Shown here piece by piece: positions 1 through 12,117 of a DNA stretch of 64,000 bases. Under the pieces are notes generated by a model. That model was not told where the DNA came from. It was given only the letters and a program-made list of their open reading frames with translations, and ran no database searches. Origin of the DNA: Fremontodendron californicum (lineage: Eukaryota > Streptophyta > Magnoliopsida > Malvales > Malvaceae); NCBI GenBank assembly GCA_030761205.1, contig JAULJL010000002.1, forward strand, positions 20,563,010 to 20,627,009, in the 5' to 3' direction. Numbering within the stretch: the stretch's first letter is position 1; the number at the start of each line of letters is the position of its first letter. A program made the translations under genes and the position numbers.

Positions 1-269
1 GGTTGCGACAACCCGAATATGAAATGATCTGAATCCAAAATGATCCGAATCCGAAGCGATCCAAACTCGAAAATGATCCAAAAATTTTAAAATCCAAATT
101 TATCAAACCTAACTTAACTCGACCCGAAATCAACCCGATCCGCATAATTGACAATTCTAGTGACATGGCATAATGATAAAAATAATGGAGAAAAGGAAAA
201 GAGAAATAAAAAGTTTTTTTTTTTTTAAATTTCATGTTAGTTTGTGTATTGCAATTTTCTTATGTCATT
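1..269. other. AT-rich intergenic DNA with degenerate GATCCGAA motifs
   Basis: No gene is seen. Positions about 20-150 hold loosely repeated motifs such as gatccgaatccgaa and cccgaaatcaacccgatccg. Such low-order repeats are common in plant intergenic DNA. The rest is A/T-rich single-copy-looking sequence. Confidence 0.4.
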
Positions 270-630
270 ACATTTCTAGGTCACTGAACTTAATATTAAC
301 TTTTATACAGGTGACAAACGTTTAATTTCATCAAATTCATCAATGAACTTTTATTATTAATAAATTAGGCCACTTATGCTAATTCCGTTAAATAATTCTA
401 ACGAAAAAGCAAACTTAGCGTGAAATTTTTTTTTACCTAAAATGCCAGTCATCTTGATGAGATGTAATAAATATATGCATGCTGAGTCAGCTTTTCCATT
501 AGAATTACTAAACGGAGTTAGCATAAGTGGCCTATTTTTTAATCACAGAAGTTCAGTGATGTAATTTGATGAAATTAAAGGTTTGTGACCTATATGAAAG
601 TTGATGCTAAATTCAGTGACTCAGAATATA
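270..630. mobile_element. MITE-like element with ~120-bp terminal inverted repeats
   Basis: The left arm (about 280-405, starting gtcactgaactta) is matched in reverse complement by the right arm (about 497-620, ending taaattcagtgac). The match runs for about 120 bp with scattered differences and includes a shared core, aggccacttatgctaa. About 90 bp of AT-rich sequence lies between the arms, and no coding capacity is seen. The long inverted arms and small size fit a non-autonomous DNA transposon such as a foldback or Mutator-type MITE. The exact ends and target-site duplication are not clear, so the family is not assigned. Confidence 0.75.
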
Positions 631-1218
631 AATTACCAATATTTAGTCAACAAAGGTAACATTTTCTGTCCACATAAAGGTTTAATTGGGGTCGACATAA
701 AAGTTTAATTGGCCTAAATAATTGTATAATGTCTAAATTGATTGTAATAAAATTAGTAGATTTAGTTAAGTTTATGAGTTTTTTTATTTATATTTTATTT
801 AAGCCTAAACTAGAATTTATCACATTTATTCCGTGGGAGAAAAACTTGTATTTTTAAAAGAAAATTATTGCATATTAAAAGATATAATAAGTTAAAAACA
901 TGTGAGATAGTTTTTATTGAGTAGTTATTTTTTAAATTAAAAGATATTAAAAAGGGTGGGTAATTTTTCTAGTGCTAGTTATTTTTTATAGAAATTAAAA
1001 GATTTAAATATCCTAATTTTTTAATATTATATTTTAATTTAATTTTTGTGTAATTTCTTAATTGAGTTAGCGTCACTTGATTTATGACACCAATTCAATC
1101 AAAACTTTATAATTAGTATAGATTCACGCAATTACAAAATCAGATTTTTACCAATTTTTGATGGAATAAATTCATAATTCAATGTAATCATAAGAAGTAA
1201 GTTTTACTTATTTTTTGA
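631..1218. other. AT-rich spacer, no feature seen
   Basis: Only A/T-rich sequence with short homopolymer tracts. No ORF, RNA gene or clear repeat is recognised. Confidence 0.4.
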
Positions 1219-2224
1219 GTAAATATCACCCATGGTTTTCATATTTTGGGCATATATATTTTGGTTCTTAAATTTCAAAATGTAATTTATTGGTTTTCAT
1301 TATCAAGTATCATAATAAATTGATCATTCCATTACCTAATTTGCTAGTTATGACGTTAAATGACAGCTGATGACATATTCTGACACATGTCATCAACTGA
1401 TTGATGAAATATTGTTGATATATCAAACAAATGATGTGAAATTTTTTTAATATTTTTATTTGAAAAAAGTAAATAAATAATAAAGTTATATTATAATATA
1501 AATTAATTTTGTAAAAATGAAATAATTTATAAAATATTATAATTTACATTAATTTTATTACAAAGTATTTTAATTTTTTTTTCTTCCTTTCTTTTTTTTT
1601 TTAATAAATAATTCATTTTTTAAAAAATAAATAATTTATAAAATATTAATTTTATTAATTTTATTAAAAAATATATTTTATCTTATTCCCGCCGATTGGA
1701 TTCGGATCCACATTGCCAATTTGGCCCTTCACAGTATCGGATCAATGTTGGTAGGGGCCAAATCTGTCCCCTCGTTCCATATCGGGGAGGGGTCCAATTT
1801 GGCCCCTCACACCGAATTCGACCGAGGTAGGAGCTGTTTCTGATCGTCCCTTAGCCAATGGCCAGAGAGAGGAAGGTGGAGAAAGAAGAGAAAGAAAGGA
1901 AAAAAAAAAAGTTGTTTTATAAATTTAATATGAAAGATGCCCTCCAAAACATGTATGAAATGCTCAAAATATCCATAGAATAAACTAACAAATTCGAAAT
2001 TATTTAAAACAATTTGAAAAGTACCCTCCATGTCTTAAATAGAATTAGGATTTCTCCAAATAAATCTTTTTAGTATGCATCAGCTGACATATCAGCACTT
2101 AACAGTAAAGTTAAGGGAAGAAATAATTTATTATGATACTTGCAATTAGAACTAACACGTTACGTTTTAAAATTTAGGATCAAAATTATATGTCTCAAAG
2201 TTTAGAGACTGTGGGTGATATTTA
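1219..2224. mobile_element. ~1-kb inverted-repeat transposon remnant (MULE/MITE-like)
   Basis: The first ~160 bp (from taaatatcaccc at 1220) are matched in reverse complement by the last ~160 bp (ending gggtgatattta at 2224). Shared blocks include aagtatcataataaatt and cagctgac. The middle holds a GC-richer insert (about 1685-1860) with a direct repeat of a ccaatttggcccctcac-like motif, unlike its AT-rich surroundings. No transposase reading frame is visible. Size and arms suit a non-autonomous Mutator-like element, possibly carrying captured DNA; the class is inferred. A ttattttt-like sequence outside both ends could be a target duplication but is too AT-rich to trust. Confidence 0.7.
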
Positions 2225-3394
2225 ATTTATTTTTCTTAGGGAATAAATTCATGCCAATAGGCTTTTTGGGTAGTGAGTTTTGTCTTTTTTGGTATTTATT
2301 TTTTTCATTGATAATAAATTCATCGCTAATGACTTTTTTAGTGAGTTTTGTTTTGTTTTTTTTGTTTTGGATTCGTGGTTAAAAATTTAGCGACTGTGAT
2401 CAAACATGGTTTCAATTACAATGCCGAAGGGATTTCAAATCCTTGTTTTTTAACGACAATGTGAAGTTATAAAATTCTTTCTTGTAAATAATATGCTAAG
2501 GGCATTGCAAAGGATGACCTTAGCAAAACGGTGGTGTAAATTTGATGTGATTGACTATTTTTGTTTTTTTTTTGGATTTATAAAATTAGTTTCAATCCAG
2601 TTAGATTTGACTAAGTTGAAGTAAAAAAAAAAATGAAGGGAATCATATATATATATATATATATATTACAAGATACATATTTATCTGATAAGTATTGTTG
2701 ACATGTATGCTTACGTGAACATTTTTTTTATGACACGTACGACAAACTCAATATTAATTATGAAATTAAAAAATTTCAAAAAAAAGTTTAGCCAAGTTTT
2801 TCAATTTTTATATTTAACAAATCACATCTATTTACCTAATCTTTATATATATATATATATATATATTCTATTTTAAATTAAAAACAATTTTTTTTTCTAT
2901 TAAATTAAATTCTATCAAAAAGTTTATCTTAAATTTCAAAAGCTATCAAATCTGTTAAGGTTTATACTTAACAAATTTTATCTATTCACCTTATCTAACA
3001 TATACTTAACAAATTTTATTTTAAATATATTACTAATCATATCATTTTCAAAAAAACATATATCAGTTTAAACCTATAAATAATAATATGTGATACATCA
3101 TTTTTTCCCCAACATTTAACTTTTCTCTAAGATGTATATTGCTTTTGTGATTTTGTTGTTGATTTAGATTTACTTTTTGACATTATTTTCTATTCAATTC
3201 TTTTTTGTTTGTCATACATTTTACAATTGATTTTATTTTATTTTTCAATATTTTGGTCAAGATTGTAATTTATTAAATGGTATGTCAATATTTCTTTTAT
3301 TATTTAATTGATCATTAAAAAATATATTTTTAAGTTCTTATTTTAGAAAAACAATATTATCTGTATGTTCAATTCTTTTTTGCTTTTTGGTACA
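2225..3394. other. AT-rich intergenic DNA with two (TA)n microsatellites
   Basis: No gene is seen. (AT)n runs occur at about 2645-2666 and 2844-2866. The remainder is A/T-rich with no recognisable domain. This is the flank next to the 3' end of the LTR starting at 3395. Confidence 0.45.
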
Positions 3395-3444
3395 TGTCAT
3401 AATGTGATCCTATCGTGGGATCCTGTCGGATGATGTTGAAAAAT

Positions 3445-4550
3445 AATAATAACAAGTGTGAGGAAAAGACGACTTAATTTTTCATAAATAAAATTGAGGG
3501 TTTGAAAACAACCTCGAAAAAAGAAAATGAAGTCGCCACCGATCTTTTTCGGCTACGTATGATCGGTCACCTATTAAAACCGATTTTTGTAAAATATTTT
3601 TAAATTAATTAAAATATTTTTTTAAAATCATTTTTGAGATCTGCGCTTTGAACCAGAGAGAAAACAAAAACGGGTTCGGGAGTCGGTTACGTCACGGGAA
3701 AGGATTAGCACCGCACAACGCTCGTATAAAACGATACCTTATTAATCATGTGTTATCTTGACTCTCGGTAAAAGTCGGTTTTAGATTTCCTATTTAAAAT
3801 AATTGCCTAAAAATGGTCATATTAGTTCAAGGATGATTCAAAATTTATTATTGCAAAAATTTTCTATATTCCCCTGCAAATTATAGAATTTTTATTGTTT
3901 TGAAAATCTCTGTATCATCCTTTTTTTCTGAAGGATATTCCTTCGTTAATAGCTGTCGCAACCTAAAAAATAACAAGTCTCATCGCAAGACATTATTATT
4001 CGTTAAGCATGACATTAAAAAAAATCGAGGAAAAGTCGACTTAATTCCTCTTGAAAATGAAGGTTTTGAAAATGACCTTGAAAAAGACATGGAGTCGCCA
4101 CCAATCTTTTTTAGCTAAGGTGTGATAGGCCACCTATTAAAATCGGTTTTATAAAACATTTTAAAATTAATTAAAACATTTTTAAAACCAATTTCAAGTC
4201 TGCGTTTTAAACCAGAGAAATCAAAGAAGCGGGTTCGGGACTCGGTTACGTGTGGGGAAGGATTAGCACCCTCACAACGCCTGTATAAAACGGTACCTTA
4301 TTAATCATGTGTTATCTCAAGTTTCGATAAAAAGTCAATTTTTAATTTAGTATTTCAAGTTAATTCCCAATTTAAAGAAAAAAATTCCATTTTTAATTGA
4401 AAATGATCCAGAATTTATAAATTCAAAATTTTTCTATATTCCCCAACAAACGTGGCAAAATATAAAAAAATTTATTAGTTTGGAAAACTTTCCGAATCAT
4501 TCTCGTTTTAGAAGAAGATATTTTGTTATTAATGATAATTGATGATATCC
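3445..4550 (-). repeat. ~550-bp direct duplication at the 3' end of the element A LTR
   Basis: Two diverged copies, about 3445-3990 and about 4010-4550, share the same ordered blocks: gaggaaaag.cgac, gtcgccacc (3532 and 4094), cacctattaaaa, a ggttcggga.tcggttacg block, ggattagcacc (3712 and 4260), accttattaatcatgtgttatct and ttttctatattcccc. The spacing is about 550-570 bp. The copies have diverged noticeably, so the duplication is old. Confidence 0.8.
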
Positions 4551-4739
4551 TACCCAGCAAACCCGGCAGAGAACTCATGAATTATTTTAACTCGGGAATA
4601 TCTTTATTTTATTGAAAATCATTACCTTTTTCAAAACAATTTAAAAAAATATGAATATGAATATGTGTGACATAAATAAAATGACATAGCAAAGTCTAGA
4701 TAATATAATGCAGCCTAAATGGTATGATATAATTTAAAT

Positions 4740-5150
4740 GTCATAGCATATTCTAAATGAAATGAAATATCCTAAGTCATATGATATATTCTAAATGAAA
4801 TGAAATAACCTAGGTAACATGATATATTCTATATGAAACGAAATATCCTAAGTCATATGATATATTCTAAATGAAATGAAATGACCTAGGTAACATAATA
4901 TATTCTATATGAAATGAAATATCCTAAGTCATATGATATATTCTAAATGAAATGAAATGACCCAGGTAACATAATATATTATATATGAAATGAAATATCC
5001 TAAGTCACATGATATATTCTAAATGAAATGAAATATCCTAAGTGACATAATATATTCTAAATGAAATGAAATGACCTAGGTAACATAATATATTCTATAT
5101 GAAATGAAATATCCTAAGTCACATGATATATTCTAAATGGAATAAAATGA
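4740..5150. repeat. 76-bp tandem repeat (dimer of ~38-bp units) within the LTR
   Basis: Alternating units built on cctaagtcatatgatatatt and cctaggtaacataatatatt, each followed by a ct-a-atgaaatgaaat stretch, repeat head to tail about five times. The pattern is a two-unit higher-order repeat. No coding function is implied. Confidence 0.8.
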
Positions 5151-7769
5151 TTTAAATGACATGGCAAATATAAATGATATGGCATATAATCTAAATGATA
5201 TGAAATGACATGAAACATAAAATAATGCTATCATATAATATGCATGAAAATAAAAATAAAAATAATAATGCATGAACATAGTATATGCTAAATAATATGA
5301 CTAAAATAACTACATAAAAAGCATAGGATATCATGAAATATTCAAAACAATATAATAAACAACATAACATCAAAAATATAAATAAAAAAATAATAACAAC
5401 ACCATGGAAATTATCATAGCAAAAATCACATATTATATAGTATGCATGAATATGGAAAATGCAATGCATGAAAATGTATTTTTTCCTTTAATTAAAGAAA
5501 TCCGTATATCTAAAAAGATATCCGTCTACCTTAGGAAAATATATCAAATTAAATTTTCTAAAATCAAAATACTTTGTGATTGTTTGAAAACAATTTTGGA
5601 AAAACTTAGATTAAAAAAACCTAGCTAAACCCTTTTTAAAACGACTCTAATTTCCTAAGTTTAATATCACGGACTTGACCATCCTTAACCCGAGGTTTAA
5701 AAATTATTCTTAGAGTTTAAAAAGACTTAAAAAATACCCTAAGACAGTAGCTAACCTTTCTAGTAAGCCCTCTCTAAGTAACTTAGCCAAAACAGAAAAA
5801 TAAATTTTCTTTAAATTCAAATCTGACTCCACTATCCAATTTTAGAACACGATTTTTTAACCTATTTTTAAAAATTCATAAAAATCTAAAAACAATACTG
5901 GAGACTTAGAACATGTAAAACTACAAGGGGAAAAATGGCTTAATTTTTTGGTTAAAGATGGCTGCCCAGAAAAATCGGAGAAGTACGAGTACTAGGTGAA
6001 AAAACTGTTTTGCCAAAACACATTTTTTTGCCTTTGATAAGTCATTTAAAAATCAAAGTAAAAATGTTAGAGATTCTCCTAAAGACTCACAAACAGTAGC
6101 TAACGCTTTTGAAAAGTTAGACAAAAATTGGCTAAGTAAAAAAAAAATCACAAAGGTAGAATAATCAATTTGACAACTCTTTAATTTTTCACAAGTATGC
6201 TCAAAATGAGCATGACTTTAAACCATTGATTGGTCTAAGTCATAAATCATGTGGCATGATATGAAATGCATGAAAATACAGCAAATATGATGCATGAAAT
6301 GCATGATTTAAGACCTAAATGACATGAAAAATGCATGGCATAGAGAATATGACCTAGACCTAAATGAACTTGCATGGCATTTAATACAACCTAGGTCTAA
6401 AATGCATGAATATGCATGGCAAAGCAAGCCAAACCTAAACCTAAAAAATGCATTGCAATAACACAAACATATAGCATGCTTAAATAAATACACAACCAAA
6501 TATCATGAAAATGCAAACCTATCAACTAGTATGATGAAAATGCACATACAAAGCATACAACATGAGGGGTGGCTGAATGGTCCTATACTTTAAAATGAGC
6601 ATAACCTTTTGACAAACACATGATATACTAACATGCAAGATTAAAAAGAAACAATGCTAACCATGCAAACACAAAGTAAAGGCATGAAAATCACTAAGCA
6701 TTTTTACAAACACTTAGCATAGTAAAAGGCAAATCATGAGAAAACTTAAATACTTTGATAACAGAAAATAAAAAATGCAAGACAAGGAAAATAAACATGA
6801 AAATAAGCTAGTAAACTCAAAATTGGAGGTAAGTAAACAACAAAATTAAAACAAGCTTCATATTTTTGTATTTGAAGAAGATACAAGACATCAAAAACAT
6901 GTTGAACACCACTAACCACATGAAAAAATAACAAGACAACAACCATTATAAAAAATAAGGCCATTCGGCCACTCCTAGAACATGAGGAAAAACATTTTTT
7001 AAAAGCTTTTTTCTAGAAAGTATAATGAAGAACTTAAAGGAGAAACTTAAAAACACTTATTTTAAAAAGGAAAATCAAAAGAAACTGACCAAAATATCAA
7101 TGAAAACAGCAAATCAAGAATGGAAAATCAAGGATAGTGCAAGAGTATGGTGTTTAAAGCAACCTCTAGAAGCTATATTGCAAGCTTTTTCTCTTCTAAC
7201 TTTCTTTTCTTTTCAAACTTTTCTTTTTGCCTTTCAAAAAATGGAGAGACTTCAGCAAAAATCAGAGTGTGAATGAATGAAGAAGAGACCCCTCTCCCTT
7301 GTAGTGTGGCCGGCTAGCCTTGGAAGAACCTAGGAGGTTCTAGAATTTTTTTAGTCCAAATTTCATCCAATGGCCTTCAATCCAAAATGCTTTCTATGTA
7401 GAATTCTCACTCTTAGATTAGAATCATCAGCCCTTGAATTACGATGTCATAAAGATGTCATAAATATACCTTCTCTCCAACCATTGGTCCATGTGTTGCA
7501 AATTCAAAGGCTTGATCACAAAAATAACTACCTTCCTCTTCACCCTTGGCCCTTTGATGAAAAATCAAAAAATATCTGCCCTTCATTGGGCCTTGGCCGG
7601 CTGACCCTTCCTCTTCTAACCCATGCTTCAAATTTTTAAAAACAAGAAAAAGCCCTTTTCGATTTATTTGGTAAAATAACCTTTTTGTCCCCCGAACATA
7701 AATAAATAGCAGAAGGACTCCAAATTAAAAAATTCTTTTTTAATAATTTTGAAATAATAAAAAAATGAA
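5151..7769. other. LTR body, low-complexity and non-coding
   Basis: 5160-6700 is dominated by permutations of catgaaatgcatgacatggc. 6960-7760 is mixed sequence with gccggctagcc / gccggctgaccc pieces. The short open frames here lack recognisable domains and I treat them as chance. Nothing suggests a host gene. Confidence 0.45.
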
Positions 7770-8345
7770 TTCAGGAGGTTTTCAAAATTTTCCGAGCCCA
7801 TTTGCTATTTATTGGATTTTTTCTTCCAAAATTGCCCTTTTATGCTCCCAAACTTTACCATTTTTTAAACGATCTCTAAATCCAGATTTTTCTTCACCAA
7901 TCTCTTCCAAATAATTTAAAAGTATGATCTGAAATTTTTCATAATTTTTGGAACTCATTTGGTATTTTTTCAGGATTTATCTGCATGAATTACTGTATTG
8001 TGGGCCCGAGATTTGGCCATTTTGCAAACGAACTCCGAATCCGGATTTTGTTTTTGTCAATCTCTTCCAAATAGTTTATGAATGAGATCTGTAAATTTTT
8101 AGAATTTTTGGAGCTCATTTACTATTTTTTCGGGATTTATCCTTTTGAATTTCTACATAGGGGACCCGAGATTTGGCCATTTTGCAAGCAAACTTGGAAT
8201 CCGGATTTTCTTTTGCCAATCTCTTCGAAATGATTTAAGAATGAGATCTGAAAATTTTCAGAATTTTTGGAGTTCATTTGTTATTTTTTCAAAATTTTCC
8301 AATTTTGCCCTTTTACCTCCGAAGCTCGATTTTGATCAAAACTAG
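7770..8345. repeat. ~160-bp tandem repeat in the LTR
   Basis: About 3.5 diverged copies. Successive copies carry cgagatttggccattttgcaa (8007 and 8167; earlier copy degenerate), aatccggatttt, caatctctt.caaat and aatttttggag.tcattt. The period is about 160 bp, from the two best copies. Confidence 0.8.
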
Positions 8346-8694
8346 TCCGATTTTCAGATTTTCTTCAAACTGAGCCTAGGGCTATCCTTATTTAATCACT
8401 CCTCATCAATTAGGGGCTTTAGTCTTACCGAATCGAGCCATTTCTGTAAATCTTCCAAATTTCACTGAAATCCACCAAAAACCCTAATTCTCGATTTTCT
8501 TCCGAATAGACTTTTCTTTCAATTTTTCTTTCAAGTAGCTTCTCCATTACTCGTACTCAGTGCTTATCTTTCATTTGGAACCTTCAATTTCGACCAATTT
8601 GATCGTTTAAGCACTTTTCCCTTAATTTCCCGACTAGGGTTTCCTTTCTACTGAATCTCCGTAACCCAACTTCCGAACTTCAAATCTAGATTTT

Positions 8695-8775
8695 GAAAGT
8701 GGGTTGACTTTTTTAGTAGTTGACTTTTTAGGGTTGACTTTTTGAGGTTGACTTCTTTAAGTTTGACTTTTTATG
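8695..8775 (-). promoter_or_regulatory. Cluster of TTGAC (W-box-core) motifs near the LTR U3 end
   Basis: Five ttgact motifs lie in about 80 bp (gttgacttttt, gttgactttttaggg, gttgactttttgagg, gttgacttctt, tttgactttttatg), 130-200 bp inside the U3 end of the LTR. TTGAC is the core of the WRKY-binding W-box. The cluster is directly visible; any regulatory use is inference. It may simply be a degenerate short tandem repeat. Confidence 0.35.
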
Positions 8776-8903
8776 CTCGCCTTCTTAGATTAAGTCTCGA
8801 AGTACCACCTGCGGGATGAAAAAAATCTTTTTACATTTTGAAACATCAATTTAGGAAGAAAACATACCTGTTTTAGTGGTCCGGACAAAATTAAGTGTTT
8901 ATA

Positions 8904-8916
8904 GCTGCCCCTCTTT
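8904..8916 (-). other. Polypurine tract of element A
   Basis: On the minus strand aaagaggggcagc lies directly upstream of the LTR start. The same aaagaggggcaac precedes the LTR at 63661. This is the plus-strand-primer site of an LTR element and fixes the orientation: the LTR at 3395-8903 is the 3' LTR and the internal region lies to the right. Confidence 0.75.
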
Positions 8917-8954
8917 GGCTATTGCAGAGAATCTTGAATCAGGCAAAGATAAAC

Positions 8955-11394
8955 TGTAACACCCTGTCCGGATAATCCACCTAGAATCCTACAGAGTTTC
9001 CTTTCTATCTTAACTATAACCCTCCTGCAAATACACTTAGTTCATATTCCCAGCAAGCAATATCTCTCAATACCATTATCACATTTATACATGTATGCTC
9101 AAAAAATTTCCATCATCAATTTATACTCAAGTCAATACATATTGATCTATTGTCTCATAACTTCAAATATATATACAATATATCCAAAAGTAAACCTATC
9201 TCAGCAAGGTTTACTAGATAAAACATCAAGAGATCAAAACTTCTAGAAATTTAGATATGATGCCCACCACGTCAATATACTCTTTGAAGGGTAGGGTAGA
9301 GGAAGGTAGCAATCCCAACACCTAATTGTAACCTGAAAATTTAGAAACATGAAATAGGTGAAATATGTGAATATCTCAATGAGTAGACAACTTTTAAAAC
9401 GTTTGAAAACTATAATGGTAACCTTTAAAGCATAATAGACATTTTCAAAAATAAATAATAGTAAAACTATAATGATTAATTCGAAGATATAGCGAAGTTT
9501 GCAAATGTATAACAATATCATAACAACAAATCAATGTATAAAATCTTTAAAGTAAATCAAATTTCATATAATTGGGCTCCAACTTACTGTCATGCATAAG
9601 CTTTATCCATATATCCATGAAATAACCAGGTAATGTCCATGAAGGCATACTAGTAGCCGGCCCCAAAAGCCAATACCACCATAGGACGCCCCAAATGCAT
9701 ATGTGTCGCTATGATGTGCCCCCAAAAGGCTAATATAATGGGATAGGGACTCTGGAGGTGGCTCCCACCACAAAGGCATAGCACGCAGCTCCCATACCCC
9801 AGTCTAATATCACAGAATTAGGACTCTGGAGGTGGCTCCCACCACAAAGGCGTAGCACGAGCCTCTTGTATTCCGATCAAGGGAATAATCTCATACATTA
9901 AGTCAGGTGGAGCCAAAGCCATGTACGTCAAGTTCTATGTATAATCATATTTCATAAATCAACAAACTTGCTCGATATAATATTTCTTGAAATAAATGTA
10001 CTTTAATAACAAATCAATTCATATGATTGTATATCGCATAGACCTTTAATACGTAAAATAAATATCATGCTAAAAAAAATTATAATTATAATTAAAGAAA
10101 TTTCAAATAAGTATAGTTGTTGTCTACTCACAATCCTTGAGATGATCTCACTGTACACCTTGATCTGAAACTTCGGGATCCACAGGTGACGTCGGATCTA
10201 CGTGGCCTAGAGATTAATGATAATTAGTATCTATACATACTCAAAGCATTACACAATTATGAATGCAACTTAAATCTCATAATCTTCCCCCAAGGTCAAT
10301 ACTAATTTCTCATACTCAAAACAACATATCATAAATTTTAAAATATCATTTCTATAATCATTTTCTCCAAAATTCAACTCCATATTCATGTCCTTATCAA
10401 ATTCCTTTCTAGTACTCCATGCCTTAGACATTTTCATAATCCATAACAATCATTTAGTACTATATTTCTCTTAAGCAATAAATTCCTTACTATCAAGCTA
10501 GATTAGAAAATCATAACTTGAGTTTGATAAGGAATTTTGAAGTGATTCCAATTGGTTTATTTCAATAAATAAGTCTACTTTATGAAGAAAAATAACTAAC
10601 TTAGACAATTAGAATAAAATCTTGATTAAATTTGATAAATCCCGAAACTATGTCGAAATAGGGGTCAACACAGAATAGCCCACTTCACTGAATTTTTTCT
10701 TTTTAACTGCTTATCAGTTTTAGGTGATTCAAAAACCAAAATTATTGTATTGAAGTCTAGTTTCTAGGAAAAATATAAAAAAAATACAAACCCAGCTGTG
10801 CCAAACCCATAAAATCCGAACAACAAGCATGCTCAACTTCCCCTGTTTTGCTTTTTCTTCCCATTTTCTTGTTCATGGTTTCAAATCCTTTTAATTCTTA
10901 CCAAAGGTGAGTAAAACTCATACTTAATAGATGGATTTCAGACCTTAACATGTTTATGGAGCTAAGATCTTAGCATGCTCAAGTAGAATATCTAAAGAAA
11001 ATGAAGAATTTATCTAGAAACTAACCTGGGATGTGATTGTTGATGAGATTTTTGTGGAATACTTGAAGAGAATTGTTGGAGAGGATGAAGAGAATTTGAG
11101 AGAATGAGAGGGGAGGGGTGGCCAGCTAGTACATAAGAAATAAGGAATAATTTCTAGAATTTTCAAGATATAAAGATAATTATAAAGATATTTTTCAATT
11201 TTTGGTATAATTGCACATTGGTCCCTCAACTTTTCATAAATAACCATTAAGCCCCTAAACTTTTTTGTTTTATTCAATTTGATCCTTTCTTCTTTTATTT
11301 CCTTCACTTATAAATTCTTACCAACTTTCAAGTTTGCCCTTAAAAATTTTCGGGATTTAACTTTACACGATTGAACGTAACCTTGGTTGTTACA
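8955..11394 (-). repeat. 3' LTR of the Tekay/Del element
   Basis: 2440 bp, TG...CA ends. It lies downstream of the chromodomain end of pol. By eye it is very similar to the LTR at 16228-18688, with dispersed substitutions and small indels, so the insertion is not recent. Confidence 0.92.
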
Positions 11395-11408
11395 ACCTAC
11401 CCCTCTTA
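11395..11408 (-). other. Polypurine tract of the Tekay/Del element
   Basis: The minus strand reads aagaggggtaggt immediately before the 3' LTR (tgtaac on that strand), as expected for a PPT. Confidence 0.8.
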
Positions 11409-11429
11409 GAAAAATTTCGTCCTCGAAAT

Positions 11430-12113
11430 TTACTTACCAACTTGATTGAACAAGTGAGGATATTGAGTCCGCATATCTTCCTCCCTTTCCCATGTAACTT
11501 CTTCATATGAATGATTCCTCCAAAGAACTTTCACTAATGGAATAGTCTTAGTCCTTAGAACTTGGTCCTTTCTATCCAAAATCTCAACCGGTTGCTCTTC
11601 ATAAGTTAAATTTTCCTCAATTTCCATAGGCAAGTCCTTCAATATATGTGAAGAATCGAAAATGTATTTTCGGAGCATAGAAACCTGGAACACATTATGA
11701 ATACGTAACAATTCTTCCTGTAAGGCCAATCTATAACCAACTGGGCCAATCCGTTCGATGATCTCATACGGCCCAATATATCGAGGACCCAGCTTTCCTC
11801 GTCTTCCAAACCGGATTAATCCCTTCCAAGGAGTCACTTTCAAAAACACCATATCACCAACTTCAAACTCTAAATCTTTTCTCCGGTTATCTGCATAGGT
11901 CTTTTGTCGATCTTGAGTTATTTTTATCTTTTCTCGGATTACCTTTACTTTGTCTGCAGTCATCATAACAATTTCTGGACCTAGCAATTTCCTTTCATCT
12001 GTATCATCCCAACACACCGGAGTTCTACACTTCCTTCTATACAAAGCTTTAAATAGAGCCATGTCAATGCTGGACTGATAACTATTGTTGTATGCAAACT
12101 CTACTAGAGGCAA
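11430..12113 (-). pseudogene. pol: Integrase C-terminal part with chromodomain (Tekay/Del pol)
   Basis: This open frame of 227 codons starts inside the integrase core (PLVEFAYNNSYQSSI; this follows the third acidic residue). It continues through the C-terminal DNA-binding module (GDMVFLKVTPWKG, then LGPRYIGPYEIIERIGPVGY, about residues 86-128) and ends with a chromodomain-like segment (VLWRNHSYEEVTWEREEDM, about 195-213). Chromodomains of this class are thought to steer integration toward heterochromatin. The frame is open only because upstream pol is in other frames after frameshifts. It is a fragment of the polyprotein, not a separate gene. Confidence 0.9.
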
Positions 12114-12117
12114 GTGT

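Larger units (their letters stand above)
3395..8903 (-). mobile_element. Long (5.5-kb) 3' LTR of a Tat/Ogre-like gypsy element (element A)
   Basis: On the minus strand this block ends at 3395 with cacattatgaca, closely matching the 3' end of the plus-strand Tat LTR at 55405 (gcacgttatgaca). It begins at 8903 with tataaacacttaattttgtccgg, which resembles the start of that LTR (tgtagacaccggattttatccgg); the canonical TG is mutated to TA. A polypurine tract abuts the start. The region of the LTR near its 3' end also shares the ggattagcacc / ggttcggg / gtcgccacc blocks with 55160-55360. Very long LTRs are known for Ogre elements. The lineage assignment is inference from these shared blocks. The matching 5' LTR is not in the window. 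Confidence 0.7.
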
